From Vescimonas fastidiosa (GTDB taxonomy: Bacteria > Bacillota > Clostridia > Oscillospirales > Oscillospiraceae): 64,000 nt of DNA. Location: contig NZ_AP023415.1 in NCBI RefSeq assembly GCF_018326305.1, forward strand, positions 682,001 to 746,000, in the 5' to 3' direction. Shown piece by piece: positions 1 to 8,300 of the stretch. The notes below the pieces were generated by a model. It did not search any database and had not been told where the DNA came from. It saw only the letters and a program-made list of their open reading frames with translations. A program made the translations under genes and the position numbers. Every line of letters starts with the position of its first letter. Position 1 is the first letter of the stretch.

Positions 1-21
1 AATGAAATCTTCCCGTCCCCG

Positions 22-50
22 TTGACTTCCCCCGCAGAATACTATATTAT
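22..50 (+). promoter_or_regulatory. sigma-A promoter of rnpB
   Basis: TTGACT (22-27) and TATTAT (45-50) are separated by 17 bases. A start about six bases further on coincides with the predicted 5' end of the RNase P RNA. Confidence 0.75.
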
Positions 51-55
51 ATTGT

Positions 56-402
56 GTGAGTAGGTCGGACGGTCGCGGGGACAAAGGCGAAAGCCTGTCC
101 ATGAGGAAAGTCCGGGCTCCGCAGGGCAAGGATAACGGGTAACGCCCGCCGAAGGCGACTTCAGGAAAAGTGCAACAGAGATATACCGCCTCGTTTTCGA
201 GGTAAGGGTGGAAAGGCGAGGTAAGAGCTCACCCGGCGGCGTGTGAAAGCGTCCGCCGCTGTAAACTCTATTCGGAGCAACACCGGTATGGGAGCAATAG
301 GCCGGCCCGGCTGCTCCCGAGGTGGCTGGAGCGCACCGGCAACGGTGCGCGTAGATAGATGACCGTATGACAACAGAACCCGGCTTATAGACCTGCTCAC
401 TC
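56..402 (+). ncRNA. rnpB: RNase P RNA, catalytic subunit
   Basis: This is the catalytic RNA that removes 5' leaders from pre-tRNAs. The universally conserved blocks are visible: GAGGAAAGTCCGGGCT near 101-117, AACAGAGATATACCGCC near 174-190, and ACAGAACCCGGCTTATAG near 373-390. The two ends pair as the P1 helix, GTGAGTAGGTC (56-66) with GACCTGCTCAC (390-400). The length of about 347 nt and the layout fit the bacterial class. It is a monocistronic transcript with its own promoter and terminator. Exact ends are inferred from P1 and the promoter. Confidence 0.96.
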
Positions 403-407
403 AATAT

Positions 408-445
408 GCAATCGGCTGCTTAAACTGCAGTCGATTGCTTTTTTA
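408..445 (+). terminator. intrinsic terminator of rnpB
   Basis: GCAATCGGCTGC (408-419) pairs with GCAGTCGATTGC (427-438), 12 bp with one G-T wobble, and is followed directly by a run of T. Confidence 0.9.
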
Positions 446-450
446 CTGCA

Positions 451-471
451 CCATCGGTTGACAGGGGCAGA
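451..471. repeat. solitary MITE-type terminal repeat
   Basis: This 21-base stretch, CCATCGGTTGACAGGGGCAG plus A, matches the left end of the inverted-repeat element at 60271-60543 with few mismatches. No partner in inverted orientation was seen before the next gene, so it is probably a remnant end. From here to about 590 nothing else is recognisable. Confidence 0.5.
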
Positions 472-595
472 ATCGCTTCCTTCCCACTGTTACTGGATGC
501 CCATTTCGTTGTCAGTCTACCTATCTTGCGTATTCCTTGTGCATATCTTACAATCCAATTTCCTGAATTTGTGCATGATTTGTAATTTTTACTTC

Positions 596-624
596 TTTAC
601 ATTATCACGCTAAAGTGGTAGTAT
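596..624 (+). promoter_or_regulatory. probable promoter of the amino-acid ABC importer operon
   Basis: TTTACA (596-601), a 17-base spacer and TAGTAT (619-624), with a TGG extended -10 at 616-618. It lies 66 bases before the first start codon. Confidence 0.55.
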
Positions 625-689
625 GATAGTGCAATAAGAAATCGGTCGGATGCACCGGCCCCATAAAAAGAAAAAAGGAGAACGAATCA

Positions 690-1502
690 ATGAAAAACCT
701 GAAGAAAGCTCTGTGCCTGCTGCTGGCAGTGCTGATGACCGTTTCCCTCCTGGCCGCCTGCGGCAAGAAGAACGATGACAACGCCGACGGCAAGAAAGTC
801 TTTACCGTTGGCATCGATGCCGAGTATCCCCCCTTCAGCTATCTGGGCGATGACGGCAGCTACACCGGCTTCGACATTGAGGTAGCCCAGGCCGCCTGCG
901 ACCTGCTGGGTTGGGAGATGAAGGTCTTCCCCGTCAACTGGGATCAGAAGCTGACGCAGCTGGATGCTAAAGAGTGCGATTGCATCTGGTCCGGCATGAC
1001 CATCCTCGACAGCATGAAGGAAGCCGGCTACACCCTCTCCGCCCCCTACTATGACAACACTCAGGTCATCATGGTCAAGGAAGGCAGCGACATCAAATCC
1101 TCTGCCGATCTGGCCGGTAAGGTCGTAGCCGTGCAGCTGGGCACCTCCGGTGACACCCTGCTCAGCGAGGGCGGTGATCTGGAGTCCCTGACCGCCACCT
1201 TTAAGTCCCTGATCCGCAGCGATAGCTTCCTCAAGTGCTTCACTGAGCTGAGCGGCGGCGCCGTGGATGCCGTCATCGTGGATAAGCCTGTTGCTACCGC
1301 CTATGCCGATAAGAACGCCGGCTTCACCATCCTCTCCGAGGAGCTGGGCGCCGAGCAGTACGGCATCGCCTTCCGCGCCGATGATAAGGAGCTGTGCGCC
1401 TCCATCGAGGGTGCCGTCAAGACTCTGGTGGATAACGGCACCTATGCCAAGATTGCCGAGAAGTATCCCGACATCGTCAACAACCTGCTGTTCCTGAACT
1501 AA
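690..1502 (+). CDS. amino-acid ABC transporter substrate-binding lipoprotein
   Basis: This is the extracytoplasmic ligand-binding component of a polar amino-acid importer (solute-binding protein family 3). The 270-residue product starts with a basic and hydrophobic signal peptide ending in the lipobox LAAC (residues 21-24), so Cys24 should be lipidated. The mature part opens with the family-typical FTVGIDAEYPPFSYL and has FDIEVAQA further on. AAGGAG lies nine bases before the ATG. Permease and ATPase genes follow, completing the importer. The substrate (glutamine, cystine or another polar amino acid) cannot be read from the sequence. Confidence 0.93.
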   Translation: MKNLKKALCLLLAVLMTVSLLAACGKKNDDNADGKKVFTVGIDAEYPPFSYLGDDGSYTGFDIEVAQAACDLLGWEMKVFPVNWDQKLTQLDAKECDCIWSGMTILDSMKEAGYTLSAPYYDNTQVIMVKEGSDIKSSADLAGKVVAVQLGTSGDTLLSEGGDLESLTATFKSLIRSDSFLKCFTELSGGAVDAVIVDKPVATAYADKNAGFTILSEELGAEQYGIAFRADDKELCASIEGAVKTLVDNGTYAKIAEKYPDIVNNLLFLN

Positions 1503-1539
1503 TAGGGTCCATCCCCTTGAAAAAGTAAAATCTACGCAC

Positions 1540-1570
1540 CTCCCGGAGGCTCCCAAGGGGCTTCCGGGAG
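1540..1570 (+). other. intercistronic hairpin between binding protein and permease genes
   Basis: CTCCCGGA (1540-1547) pairs with TCCGGGAG (1563-1570). No T-run follows directly; an A-run does. Such stems often protect the upstream mRNA or partly stop transcription, giving more binding protein than permease; that role is inferred here. Confidence 0.55.
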
Positions 1571-1599
1571 CGCGCGCCTAAAAAAATGAGGAGAAACCA

Positions 1600-2250
1600 A
1601 TGACATTATCCACCATGATCCTGAAAATGAGCGAGGGTCTCGGCAATACCTGTGCCATTTTCTTTCTGACCCTGCTGTTTTCCCTGCCCCTGGGCATGAT
1701 TTTCGCCCTTCTGCGCATGAGTAAGAGCAAGGCCGTGTCCTCTGTGATGCGCTTTATCATCTCCGTTCTGCGCGGCACGCCCCTGATGCTCCAGCTTTTG
1801 GCGGTCACCTATGGCCCGCACTATCTGTTTCCGGACATGGGCGTGGCCCGAAATAAGCTCATTCCCGTGGTCATCGCCTTTGCCATTAACTACGCCGCCT
1901 ACTTCGCGGAAATTTACCGCGGCGGCATCGAGTCCATGCCCGTGGGGCAGTACGAGGCCGCCGGGGTCCTGGGCTATACCAAGGTTCAGACCTTTATGCG
2001 TATCATTTTGCCCCAAGTGGTCAAGCGCATTATGCCCAGCATCACCAACGAGGTGGTCACCCTGGTGAAGGACACCTCTATTGCCTTCTGCGTGTCCTAT
2101 GAGGAGCTGTTCACCATCGGCAAGCAGATTGCCAACTCCCAGACCAGCTTCATGCCCTTCCTTATCGCAGGTGTGTTCTACTTCCTGTTCAACGGCATCG
2201 TGGATGTGGTCATGGGCCGCATCGAAAAACACATGGATTATTATCAATAA
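1600..2250 (+). CDS. amino-acid ABC transporter permease
   Basis: This is the membrane-spanning subunit of the polar amino-acid importer (HisM/GlnP type). The 216-residue protein has about five hydrophobic segments. It carries the cytoplasmic EAA loop, here EAAGVLGYTKVQTFMRIILP, which docks onto the ATPase. The family N-terminal motif TLLFSLPLGMIFALLR and the conserved RGTPLMLQL are visible. AGGAG lies upstream of the ATG. The ATPase gene follows after 12 bases, so translation is probably coupled. A single permease gene implies a homodimeric channel. Confidence 0.93.
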   Translation: MTLSTMILKMSEGLGNTCAIFFLTLLFSLPLGMIFALLRMSKSKAVSSVMRFIISVLRGTPLMLQLLAVTYGPHYLFPDMGVARNKLIPVVIAFAINYAAYFAEIYRGGIESMPVGQYEAAGVLGYTKVQTFMRIILPQVVKRIMPSITNEVVTLVKDTSIAFCVSYEELFTIGKQIANSQTSFMPFLIAGVFYFLFNGIVDVVMGRIEKHMDYYQ

Positions 2251-2262
2251 GGGGGCGCGGAT

Positions 2263-3033
2263 ATGAATATTTTGGAAATCAAAAATGTAAAAAAGAGCTT
2301 TAATGACTCCACGCTCCATGTCCTCAAGGACATCAGTCTCACCGTAGCCCAGGGCGAGGTGGTGGCCATCATCGGCCCCTCCGGCAGCGGAAAGTCCACC
2401 CTCCTGCGCTGCGCCACCCTACTTACGAAGATGGACAGCGGTGACCTGCTCTATTCCGGAGACTATGCCGCCAAAACCAATGAGCAGGGCGTGTCCGTCT
2501 ATGCCGACAAGCAGCAGCTCAAGAAAATCCGCAGCCGCTTTGGTTTGGTTTTTCAAAACTTCAACCTCTTCCCCCACTTCTCCGTGCTGAAGAACCTCAC
2601 CGACGCGCCCATTCAGGTGCTGGGCCGCAGTAAAGAGGAGGCGGAAAAGAAAGCCATGGCTTTGCTGGAAAAGATGGGCCTGGCGGATAAGGCCGATGCC
2701 TATCCCTGTCAGCTCTCCGGCGGTCAGCAGCAGCGGGTGGCCATTGCCCGAGCCCTGGCTATGGAGCCGGAAATTCTCTTCTTCGATGAGCCCACCTCCG
2801 CCTTGGACCCGGAGCTGACCGGTGAGATTCTCAAGGTCATACGCCAGTTGGCCGAAGAGCACATGACCATGGTTATCGTCACCCACGAAATGAGCTTTGC
2901 TCGGGATGTGGCAGACCGCGTCATCTTCATGGACGGCGGCGTCATCGTGGAGCAGGGCGACCCCAAGGAGGTCATCTCCAACCCCAAGGAGGAGCGCACC
3001 CGTCAATTTCTCTCCCGCTTTGCCCAAAACTGA
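2263..3033 (+). CDS. amino-acid ABC transporter ATP-binding protein
   Basis: This is the cytoplasmic ATPase that powers the importer encoded just upstream (GlnQ/HisP type, 256 residues). Walker A is GPSGSGKST (38-46), the Q-loop is around FQNFNLFPH (97-105), the ABC signature is LSGGQQQR (151-158), Walker B is ILFFDEP (171-177) and the switch histidine is in VTHEM. The family marker SALDPEL follows Walker B. It is the last gene of the three-gene operon and is followed by an intrinsic terminator. Homology is strong; substrate is unknown. Confidence 0.95.
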   Translation: MNILEIKNVKKSFNDSTLHVLKDISLTVAQGEVVAIIGPSGSGKSTLLRCATLLTKMDSGDLLYSGDYAAKTNEQGVSVYADKQQLKKIRSRFGLVFQNFNLFPHFSVLKNLTDAPIQVLGRSKEEAEKKAMALLEKMGLADKADAYPCQLSGGQQQRVAIARALAMEPEILFFDEPTSALDPELTGEILKVIRQLAEEHMTMVIVTHEMSFARDVADRVIFMDGGVIVEQGDPKEVISNPKEERTRQFLSRFAQN

Positions 3034-3059
3034 TTCATTCTTTCTTCTTTTTTCCATAC

Positions 3060-3100
3060 CCCACGCCCGGCAGAAATCCCCGCCGGACGTGGGCTTTTTT
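3060..3100 (+). terminator. intrinsic terminator of the ABC importer operon
   Basis: CCCACGCCCGGC (from 3060) pairs with GCCGGACGTGGG (one mismatch), followed by CTTTTTTA. Confidence 0.85.
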
Positions 3101-3110
3101 ATAACCAACC

Positions 3111-3205
3111 GTAGGGCGGGGTACCCTCACCCCGCCGCCCGGAATTGTACCGCACTGCTTATAAAAGGTGTCATTGCAAGACCGATTCGCAAACGGGTCT
3201 CGCAA
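3111..3205. repeat. intergenic palindromic repeats, cluster 1
   Basis: One unit of the CGTAGGG..CCGCCCG family lies here, with GGCGGGGT (3115-3122) facing ACCCCGCC (3129-3136). A second hairpin follows, TTGCAAGACC (3174-3183) with GGGTCTCGCAA (3195-3205). Related GC-rich units occur at 30.17-30.37 kb and 39.95-40.07 kb. No gene is seen between 3034 and 3350; the rest (3206-3301) holds no recognisable signal. Confidence 0.6.
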
Positions 3206-3302
3206 TCCGCGACCCACGTCCTCAAAAGCCTCCCCTGCGTAAGGTGCGATGCCGGAAGGGTCCTCTCCGCGTCATGCACTCCACCCCCATTTCCCTCACA
3301 CG

Positions 3303-3331
3303 CAAAAACGGGCGGGGTCCACCCCGCCCGT
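3303..3331 (-). terminator. terminator of the SipL-like gene
   Basis: ACGGGCGGGGT (3308-3318) and ACCCCGCCCGT (3321-3331) form an 11-bp perfect stem with a two-base loop. On the minus strand it is followed by TTTTTGCG. It has the same composition as the palindromic repeat family. Confidence 0.8.
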
Positions 3332-3350
3332 CCTAATATGTAATCGATTC

Positions 3351-4847
3351 CTACTTTCGCAGCACCGGAATCAGCAGCATTCCCTCCGGCAAGCTGTCAT
3401 CCTCCATGTGATTGTACTGCCGTATGGCTTCTTCGCTGCTGCCGTGCTGCTTGGCCATGTCCCACAGGCATTCACCGCACTTTGCCCGCCGCAGCACCAA
3501 AGAAGGCCTTGTCTCTTGGCTTTCCTCGGACTCCTTCACCGCCGTCACGGTTCGCAGCTCTGTTTCTTCCCCGGTCAGGCCGTAAAAGCATACCGGCACA
3601 CGCACCTGGCAGGTCCCCGCGCTTCCCCGCAGCTCTGCAATGCCGCAGGAAAGCCATGCCGCGTCTGGGGTAGCCTCCACTGTAGTGCTCAATTCCCGGC
3701 TCCGCTCTGCCGTAACCGGTGCGCCGCTTTCGTCCTGGTAGAGAATTCGCATACGCACGGTAGTGGAAAGCTCTGTTCGCCCCCCGTCACACCGGGCAAT
3801 GACTCCGCCGCAGTCAAAGGCCGTCACATAGGCAAACAGTGTCCCCCCTCCGGATTCAAGAAGCTCCTCCGCCCATTCCCGGGCACACACCGGGCTGCAG
3901 CGCCGGCTAAAGCGTACCGTCTCCGTCTCCGCTGTCAGAGCCTGACAGGTGCTATACAGGTCCGTTACATAGGAAATCTCCCGCTTCTGGTAGGCAAACA
4001 CCCGGAAGGTGATCCGTGCCGTTAGACCCATGCGGCAGCCGCCCTCGCTGCGCACCAGCCGCAGGTCCCACTCTGCCGTCTCTGCCTCCACCTGCCAGGT
4101 GCCGTTCTCCACTGCGGTAAAGCCATCCAATATTTGGGAAAATGGCACCGTCTGCACCGTTTCCCGGAGCTTTCTGTCCGCCAGGCGCAGCATAGCCGAC
4201 ACGCACAGCTCTCCCTTCACCGCCAGCTTACTGCCGATCTGCTGGCAGCCGGTGATGCTGGGAACCATCCGGCTCAGAAGAATTTCCTCCACCTGGTCTG
4301 CCCCGCCGTCAAATTCCTGGGCCGTGGTGCAGCTTCTTTCCTCCGCCGCCGCCAGCAGGCAAAGCTCCTGCCCTCTTTTTCGCACCTGCAAGCCTTTTCC
4401 CCGGGCCTCACAGCAGAATCGGAGCTGCTTCTGCCCGAAGCCCAGGACCGTCAGCTCCGGGATCACACGCAGGTAGAGCCTTCGCCCGGTGATGGGTTTC
4501 GCCTCACATAAAAGCAGCCGGCTATGTACCTGCAGCATTTGGCACTCTCGCAGCTTAGGGTCGCTGAGCTCACAGGTAAAGGGTACCGCCACCGTCACGC
4601 TTTGCAGCCCCTCCGTCTCCTCAGAGAGATAAAGCACCGTCACCCGGGCTTCGCCCCGGACTATTCCCTCCGATGCCTGCTTTTCCCGCACCAAGAGTTG
4701 TCCCGCAGCCTCCAGTATCCTTGACGCCGTGGCGCAGTAGTCAGGCAGAGTTGTCTCCGTTGTCTCCTCGTGGGTCGTTACCGCCTTGGCCAGTAAGTCA
4801 TAGCAAGAGATCTGCTCAAAATTCAGTTCCGTGTCCACTTCAATCAC
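3351..4847 (-). CDS. SPOCS/DUF3794 spore morphogenetic protein with C-terminal LysM (SipL-like)
   Basis: This 498-residue protein has the SipL architecture: a long beta-rich region with SPOCS (DUF3794) repeats and a C-terminal LysM domain (about 450-497, starting LRRAKCGECLWDMAKQHG). In Clostridioides difficile, SipL binds SpoIVA and is required for coat localisation. The likely role here is a coat basement-layer protein acting around the forespore; the spoVM gene just upstream supports this. The GTG at 4847 touches its Shine-Dalgarno; a second GTG at 4838 (giving MDTELNFEQ) is nine bases from GAGAGG and may be the true start. Which DUF3794 paralogue it is remains inferred. Confidence 0.85.
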   Translation of the reverse strand: MIEVDTELNFEQISCYDLLAKAVTTHEETTETTLPDYCATASRILEAAGQLLVREKQASEGIVRGEARVTVLYLSEETEGLQSVTVAVPFTCELSDPKLRECQMLQVHSRLLLCEAKPITGRRLYLRVIPELTVLGFGQKQLRFCCEARGKGLQVRKRGQELCLLAAAEERSCTTAQEFDGGADQVEEILLSRMVPSITGCQQIGSKLAVKGELCVSAMLRLADRKLRETVQTVPFSQILDGFTAVENGTWQVEAETAEWDLRLVRSEGGCRMGLTARITFRVFAYQKREISYVTDLYSTCQALTAETETVRFSRRCSPVCAREWAEELLESGGGTLFAYVTAFDCGGVIARCDGGRTELSTTVRMRILYQDESGAPVTAERSRELSTTVEATPDAAWLSCGIAELRGSAGTCQVRVPVCFYGLTGEETELRTVTAVKESEESQETRPSLVLRRAKCGECLWDMAKQHGSSEEAIRQYNHMEDDSLPEGMLLIPVLRK

Positions 4848-4885
4848 CCTCTCATATTGTGTCCTGTAAGCATTCTATGAGAGGG
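4847..4885 (-). promoter_or_regulatory. inverted repeat spanning the ribosome site of the SipL-like gene
   Basis: CCCTCTCATA (4847-4856) and TATGAGAGGG (4876-4885) are perfect 10-bp inverted repeats with a 19-base loop. In the minus-strand mRNA the 3' arm contains the GAGAGG Shine-Dalgarno of the SipL-like gene, so the stem could mask it. It could instead be a protein-binding site. Confidence 0.5.
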
Positions 4886-4894
4886 CGGTTTCCT

Positions 4895-4969
4895 CTATTC
4901 CTTTCCGCAGAATAAGCAGCGCAGAATGCCCCGCAAAAATGCCGGCGCTTTCCAAACGATGATGCGCAT
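4895..4969 (-). CDS. spoVM: SpoVM-like spore coat anchor peptide, 24 residues
   Basis: This short gene encodes MRIIVWKAPAFLRGILRCLF followed by CGKE. It aligns with Bacillus subtilis SpoVM (26 residues) along its length: initial M-K/R, K7, P9, F11-L12, G14-I15, L16 and R17 in the amphipathic helix, and a charged tail. SpoVM recognises the positive curvature of the forespore membrane and anchors SpoIVA. AGGGAGGG stands seven bases before the ATG. It sits directly upstream of the SipL-like gene, whose C. difficile relative also works through SpoIVA. It is far too short for standard gene calling. The assignment rests on pattern, length and context. Confidence 0.8.
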   Translation of the reverse strand: MRIIVWKAPAFLRGILRCLFCGKE

Positions 4970-4983
4970 TTTCTTCCCTCCCT

Positions 4984-5136
4984 TCACTGCCGCAAGCAGC
5001 ACAGCCCGCAGGCGATCAACAAAAATGCCACAATAAACATCAGGCATCCCACCGGAAAAATGGCGGCAATGAGGATGCCCACACCCAGGGCCAGCGCACA
5101 AATGCCCACGCCCCGCCCGCAATTCCACCGTCTCAT
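4984..5136 (-). CDS. small hydrophobic membrane protein, 50 residues
   Basis: The reading frame starts at an ATG seven bases after AGGAGG and encodes 50 residues beginning MRRWNCGRGVG. The product is almost entirely hydrophobic, with two probable membrane spans (about 10-28 and 30-46) separated by FPVG, and a Cys-rich end (CGLCCLRQ). I do not recognise a family. It lies 14 bases upstream of spoVM on the same strand and is probably co-transcribed, so a sporulation role is possible but unproven. Start and stop are well supported by the ribosome site and the tight spacing. Confidence 0.6.
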   Translation of the reverse strand: MRRWNCGRGVGICALALGVGILIAAIFPVGCLMFIVAFLLIACGLCCLRQ

Positions 5137-5220
5137 AATAACCCTCCTCTACTGCAATATACGCACCTTTGCGTCCCGGTGTTCCGCCCGGATCCATTGC
5201 CGCGCCATAGGCATGACGCA

Positions 5221-5258
5221 AAAAAGTGCCGTCTCGGGATCACTCCCGAGACGACACT
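5221..5258 (-). terminator. terminator of the giant surface-protein operon
   Basis: GTGCCGTCTCGGGA (5227-5240) pairs with TCCCGAGACGACAC (5245-5258), 14 bp with one mismatch. On the minus strand it is followed by TTTTTT; a T-run on the other side makes it potentially bidirectional. Confidence 0.85.
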
Positions 5259-5322
5259 TTTTCATTGGGGTGCAGAAGGTATTTATCCCCTGTCTATTTA
5301 GGGGCACTCTGCGCCTATGCCT

Positions 5323-8300
5323 TTATGCGCCGATCTGGTTATCAATGTCGCACAGCAGGAACACGAAGTAGCTCTCCGCTGAATACGCCACGGGCCTACC
5401 GTTAGCGTCCAGGCCCGTCACCTTCGCCATAAGGCGATAATTGGACAGGATACCCTGGTAGTCCGTTTTCATTTGTTTCAGCACATAGTCCAGATTTACA
5501 GACAGCGTGTACTGCCCCGTTGCCTTCCAGTCCGTCGTCAGAGGCAGCACTGTTCTTCCGTCGACATCCACCGTTCCGAGGGTCCCCAGCAGATTTTTTT
5601 TGCTGTAAACATGCTTCCCGGAATCGGCATCATACTGCTTCTGATAGAGGAAAAACTCCACCTTGGCCGACTTAATATTCTCCCGATCCGTCACCGGCAC
5701 GGCGCTGAAATCCGCCACCAGATCAAACAGAATTTTACCGCTGTCGGTGCTGTCTTTCACGCCGCCCATGTTGATAGCCTGGCTTTTACGGTCCACCGGG
5801 ATCACCGTCAGCTTCACCGGCACAGCCGTTTTTGCCGTAAAACTGAGCGCTTGCCCCTCTATTTTGCTGCCGTTGGTGTAGTGAGCCCGATCGCTGGAGA
5901 TGTAGAATTCATCCTGCAGCGTATAAAGGCCGCCATCGGCAAATACCCCGCTAAAATCCGCAGGCGACACCTCCGAGAAGTCCAGCGTAAGTACAAAATC
6001 ATCCGTCAGGCTGTCGCCTGGGGCCAAGGACACTATGTTATCCAGCTCATAGCGCACCGTAGAGGTAGGCGTTGTGACGCGAGTAGCCAGCAAAGTCTTA
6101 CCGTCCTTGCCCGTCAGGAGCGCCTTTGTCCCGGCAGGCAGAGAAACAGCCTTATTGCTCGCATCCATGATCCTAAACACATGGGTCCCGTAGATGTCCC
6201 GGTCATGCATGGCAGAGATATAGTTGCTGGGGAAATTCACCTGCACATGGGCATTCACCACCAGCTCCTTACCAACCACATTGGAAAAGGTCGTGGCAGG
6301 CGTTTCCAGTTTCATTTTGCCTGTGGCCTTGCCCCACACATTCACGGAGCATGCTTCCTTATGATCCCGAACAATGATGTTCTTGTCATTTTCCGCCACC
6401 GTAGCCCGCAGTGTGTACTGCATCAGCGACTCTGCCGTCTGAGGAATCACCATCAGGAGATACCGCTCCACATGGCCGTAGTTCGCATCCTTGCACAGGT
6501 GGTCTTTCTTTCCAAGCAGATTCTTCACCACCTCCGGCAAGAGCTTCACGGTAAAGGGTTCTCCTGCCTCACTCTGAAAGCTGCTGAAGTCCAATGTGTA
6601 GGTGTCTTTATCAGCGGTGTAGTAGTAGCTCTTATATCCATAGGCCCCGGGGCTATTCAGATCCACCAGCACGAATTTGGTCCCGGCGGTAAAGGCGTTC
6701 TTCTTGTCGCTGGAGCTGCCATCCGGGGTGCCGGACTCGATCCGCTTGTCAAAATTGAAGTTTTCGATCTTCTTAGCCGTGTCATTATACGCATACTCCA
6801 CATACAGGGAGTATTTACTGCCGGCAGACACATTAATGAAGTTCTTCGGAGCCGTCAGGAAAGAGCTGAGCTGGTATACCTCGCCCTCCAAAGCGGATAT
6901 ATTGGACGTGTATTCCAAAATCTGCGGGTAATATACCACCACATTCATGGAGTAGGTCTGTGTGGGGACGGCACTGGACTGGAAAGTCAGTGTCAGCACC
7001 GTCAGGGACTTATTCTCCGACTCCAGATCATCGTACTTACCGGCGGTGAACTTCTGCCCGTCATACAGCACGCTCCCGTCCCCTTTTGCCTGCGGGGAAA
7101 GGGTACCGTCGTTTCCGAGGGTATAGCGGTCCGCCTGAACCGTAAGCGTATAGGCACTTCCCATAGCGCCGAACCCGCCGCCTGTAAGCAGATTCAGGAA
7201 AGAGGACATGGTCTGCTGGGTAGCCCCGTTGATGGAAAGCACGGGGAGGTCTGTATTCTGCGTGATTCTCAGCTTATCCGCTGTCAGGACAGACAGGGTT
7301 TTTATGCCCGTATCCTCCAGCTTCACGGTCTTGTCCTTCCAGGCCGCCCAGCCTTCCAGGTTGGCATTGAGATAGTCGGGCGTGGCACTGCCCTGCGTCT
7401 TAGTCACCGCGTCGCCGTTGAGCTTGCCCGCCGTCACAGGTGTTACGCCATGATCCGCCAGCGCCTGCGCCGGGGTGTAAGCCGTGTTGTTTTTGTCGAA
7501 ATGCTCCGTCTCAAACACCGACGGCGCACCGTACCCGGCAAAGATCACCGTGGCCTTTCCGCTGCTCTCTGTAACAAACCTTTCCTGCTGATTGATATTT
7601 GTTCCGGCCTCGCTACTGAAAGCAAGGATATTAGCTGTCCCGGTATTCTTGTACCCGATCAATCCGACACTCTTGTAATCCGTCCCAGTCACACCGGAGG
7701 GCTTCGTGGTCGTCATCTTCAATATATCGGCAATCGTTTTCGCAGAACCGGTAAAGGCCATGTCATTGTTCTTCATCAGGATATTGCAGCCGTTCAGCAC
7801 TCCTTTTTCGCTGATGGTATCCACGATGCCGCCTGCCTCTTTTTTATCTTTAAACCCGCTGCGGAGCATATTGTCCGCAAAATACAGGCCATCCAGCGAC
7901 ACAGGCTTCCCGACCGTGTTGAAGATTCCGGCCAGCGAGCTATTCGTCGATTGTATGTAATTGCCGAATACCTTTATGTTCTGTAGAGAAGTGGATGCGC
8001 CATTAAAGCCCCGAAGAACACCGGCCGCCCTACTCCCCGCAATGATGCAGTTGGAAACCTCTGCGTCTGTCACATCCACGGAAATCTGGTTCACATGCCC
8101 CAAAAGTCCGCTGGCAAACACATCGCCGCCTGAATTCTTGGTCGCCAAAATATACACCGGAGCAGACGCACTGCCGGACACCTTTACCCTCTTTGCAACG
8201 ACAGCATTTGCGCTGTCGCCTTGCTCATGCCACGGGATCAGTCCCGCCGAGCAGGAGCGACCCATGATGTAAAGGGGATGATTCGTTGTCTGAACGCTGA

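Noticed and set aside
5323..5420. Sortase sorting signal at the end of the giant protein
   Set aside because: No LPXTG-like motif, hydrophobic stretch or basic tail; the chain ends CDIDNQIGA.
5473..7986. Long open frame (over 800 codons) on the plus strand
   Set aside because: It is antisense to the giant surface gene, has no ribosome site or family resemblance, and arises from the biased codon use of that gene. The same applies to other long plus-strand frames across 8-15 kb.
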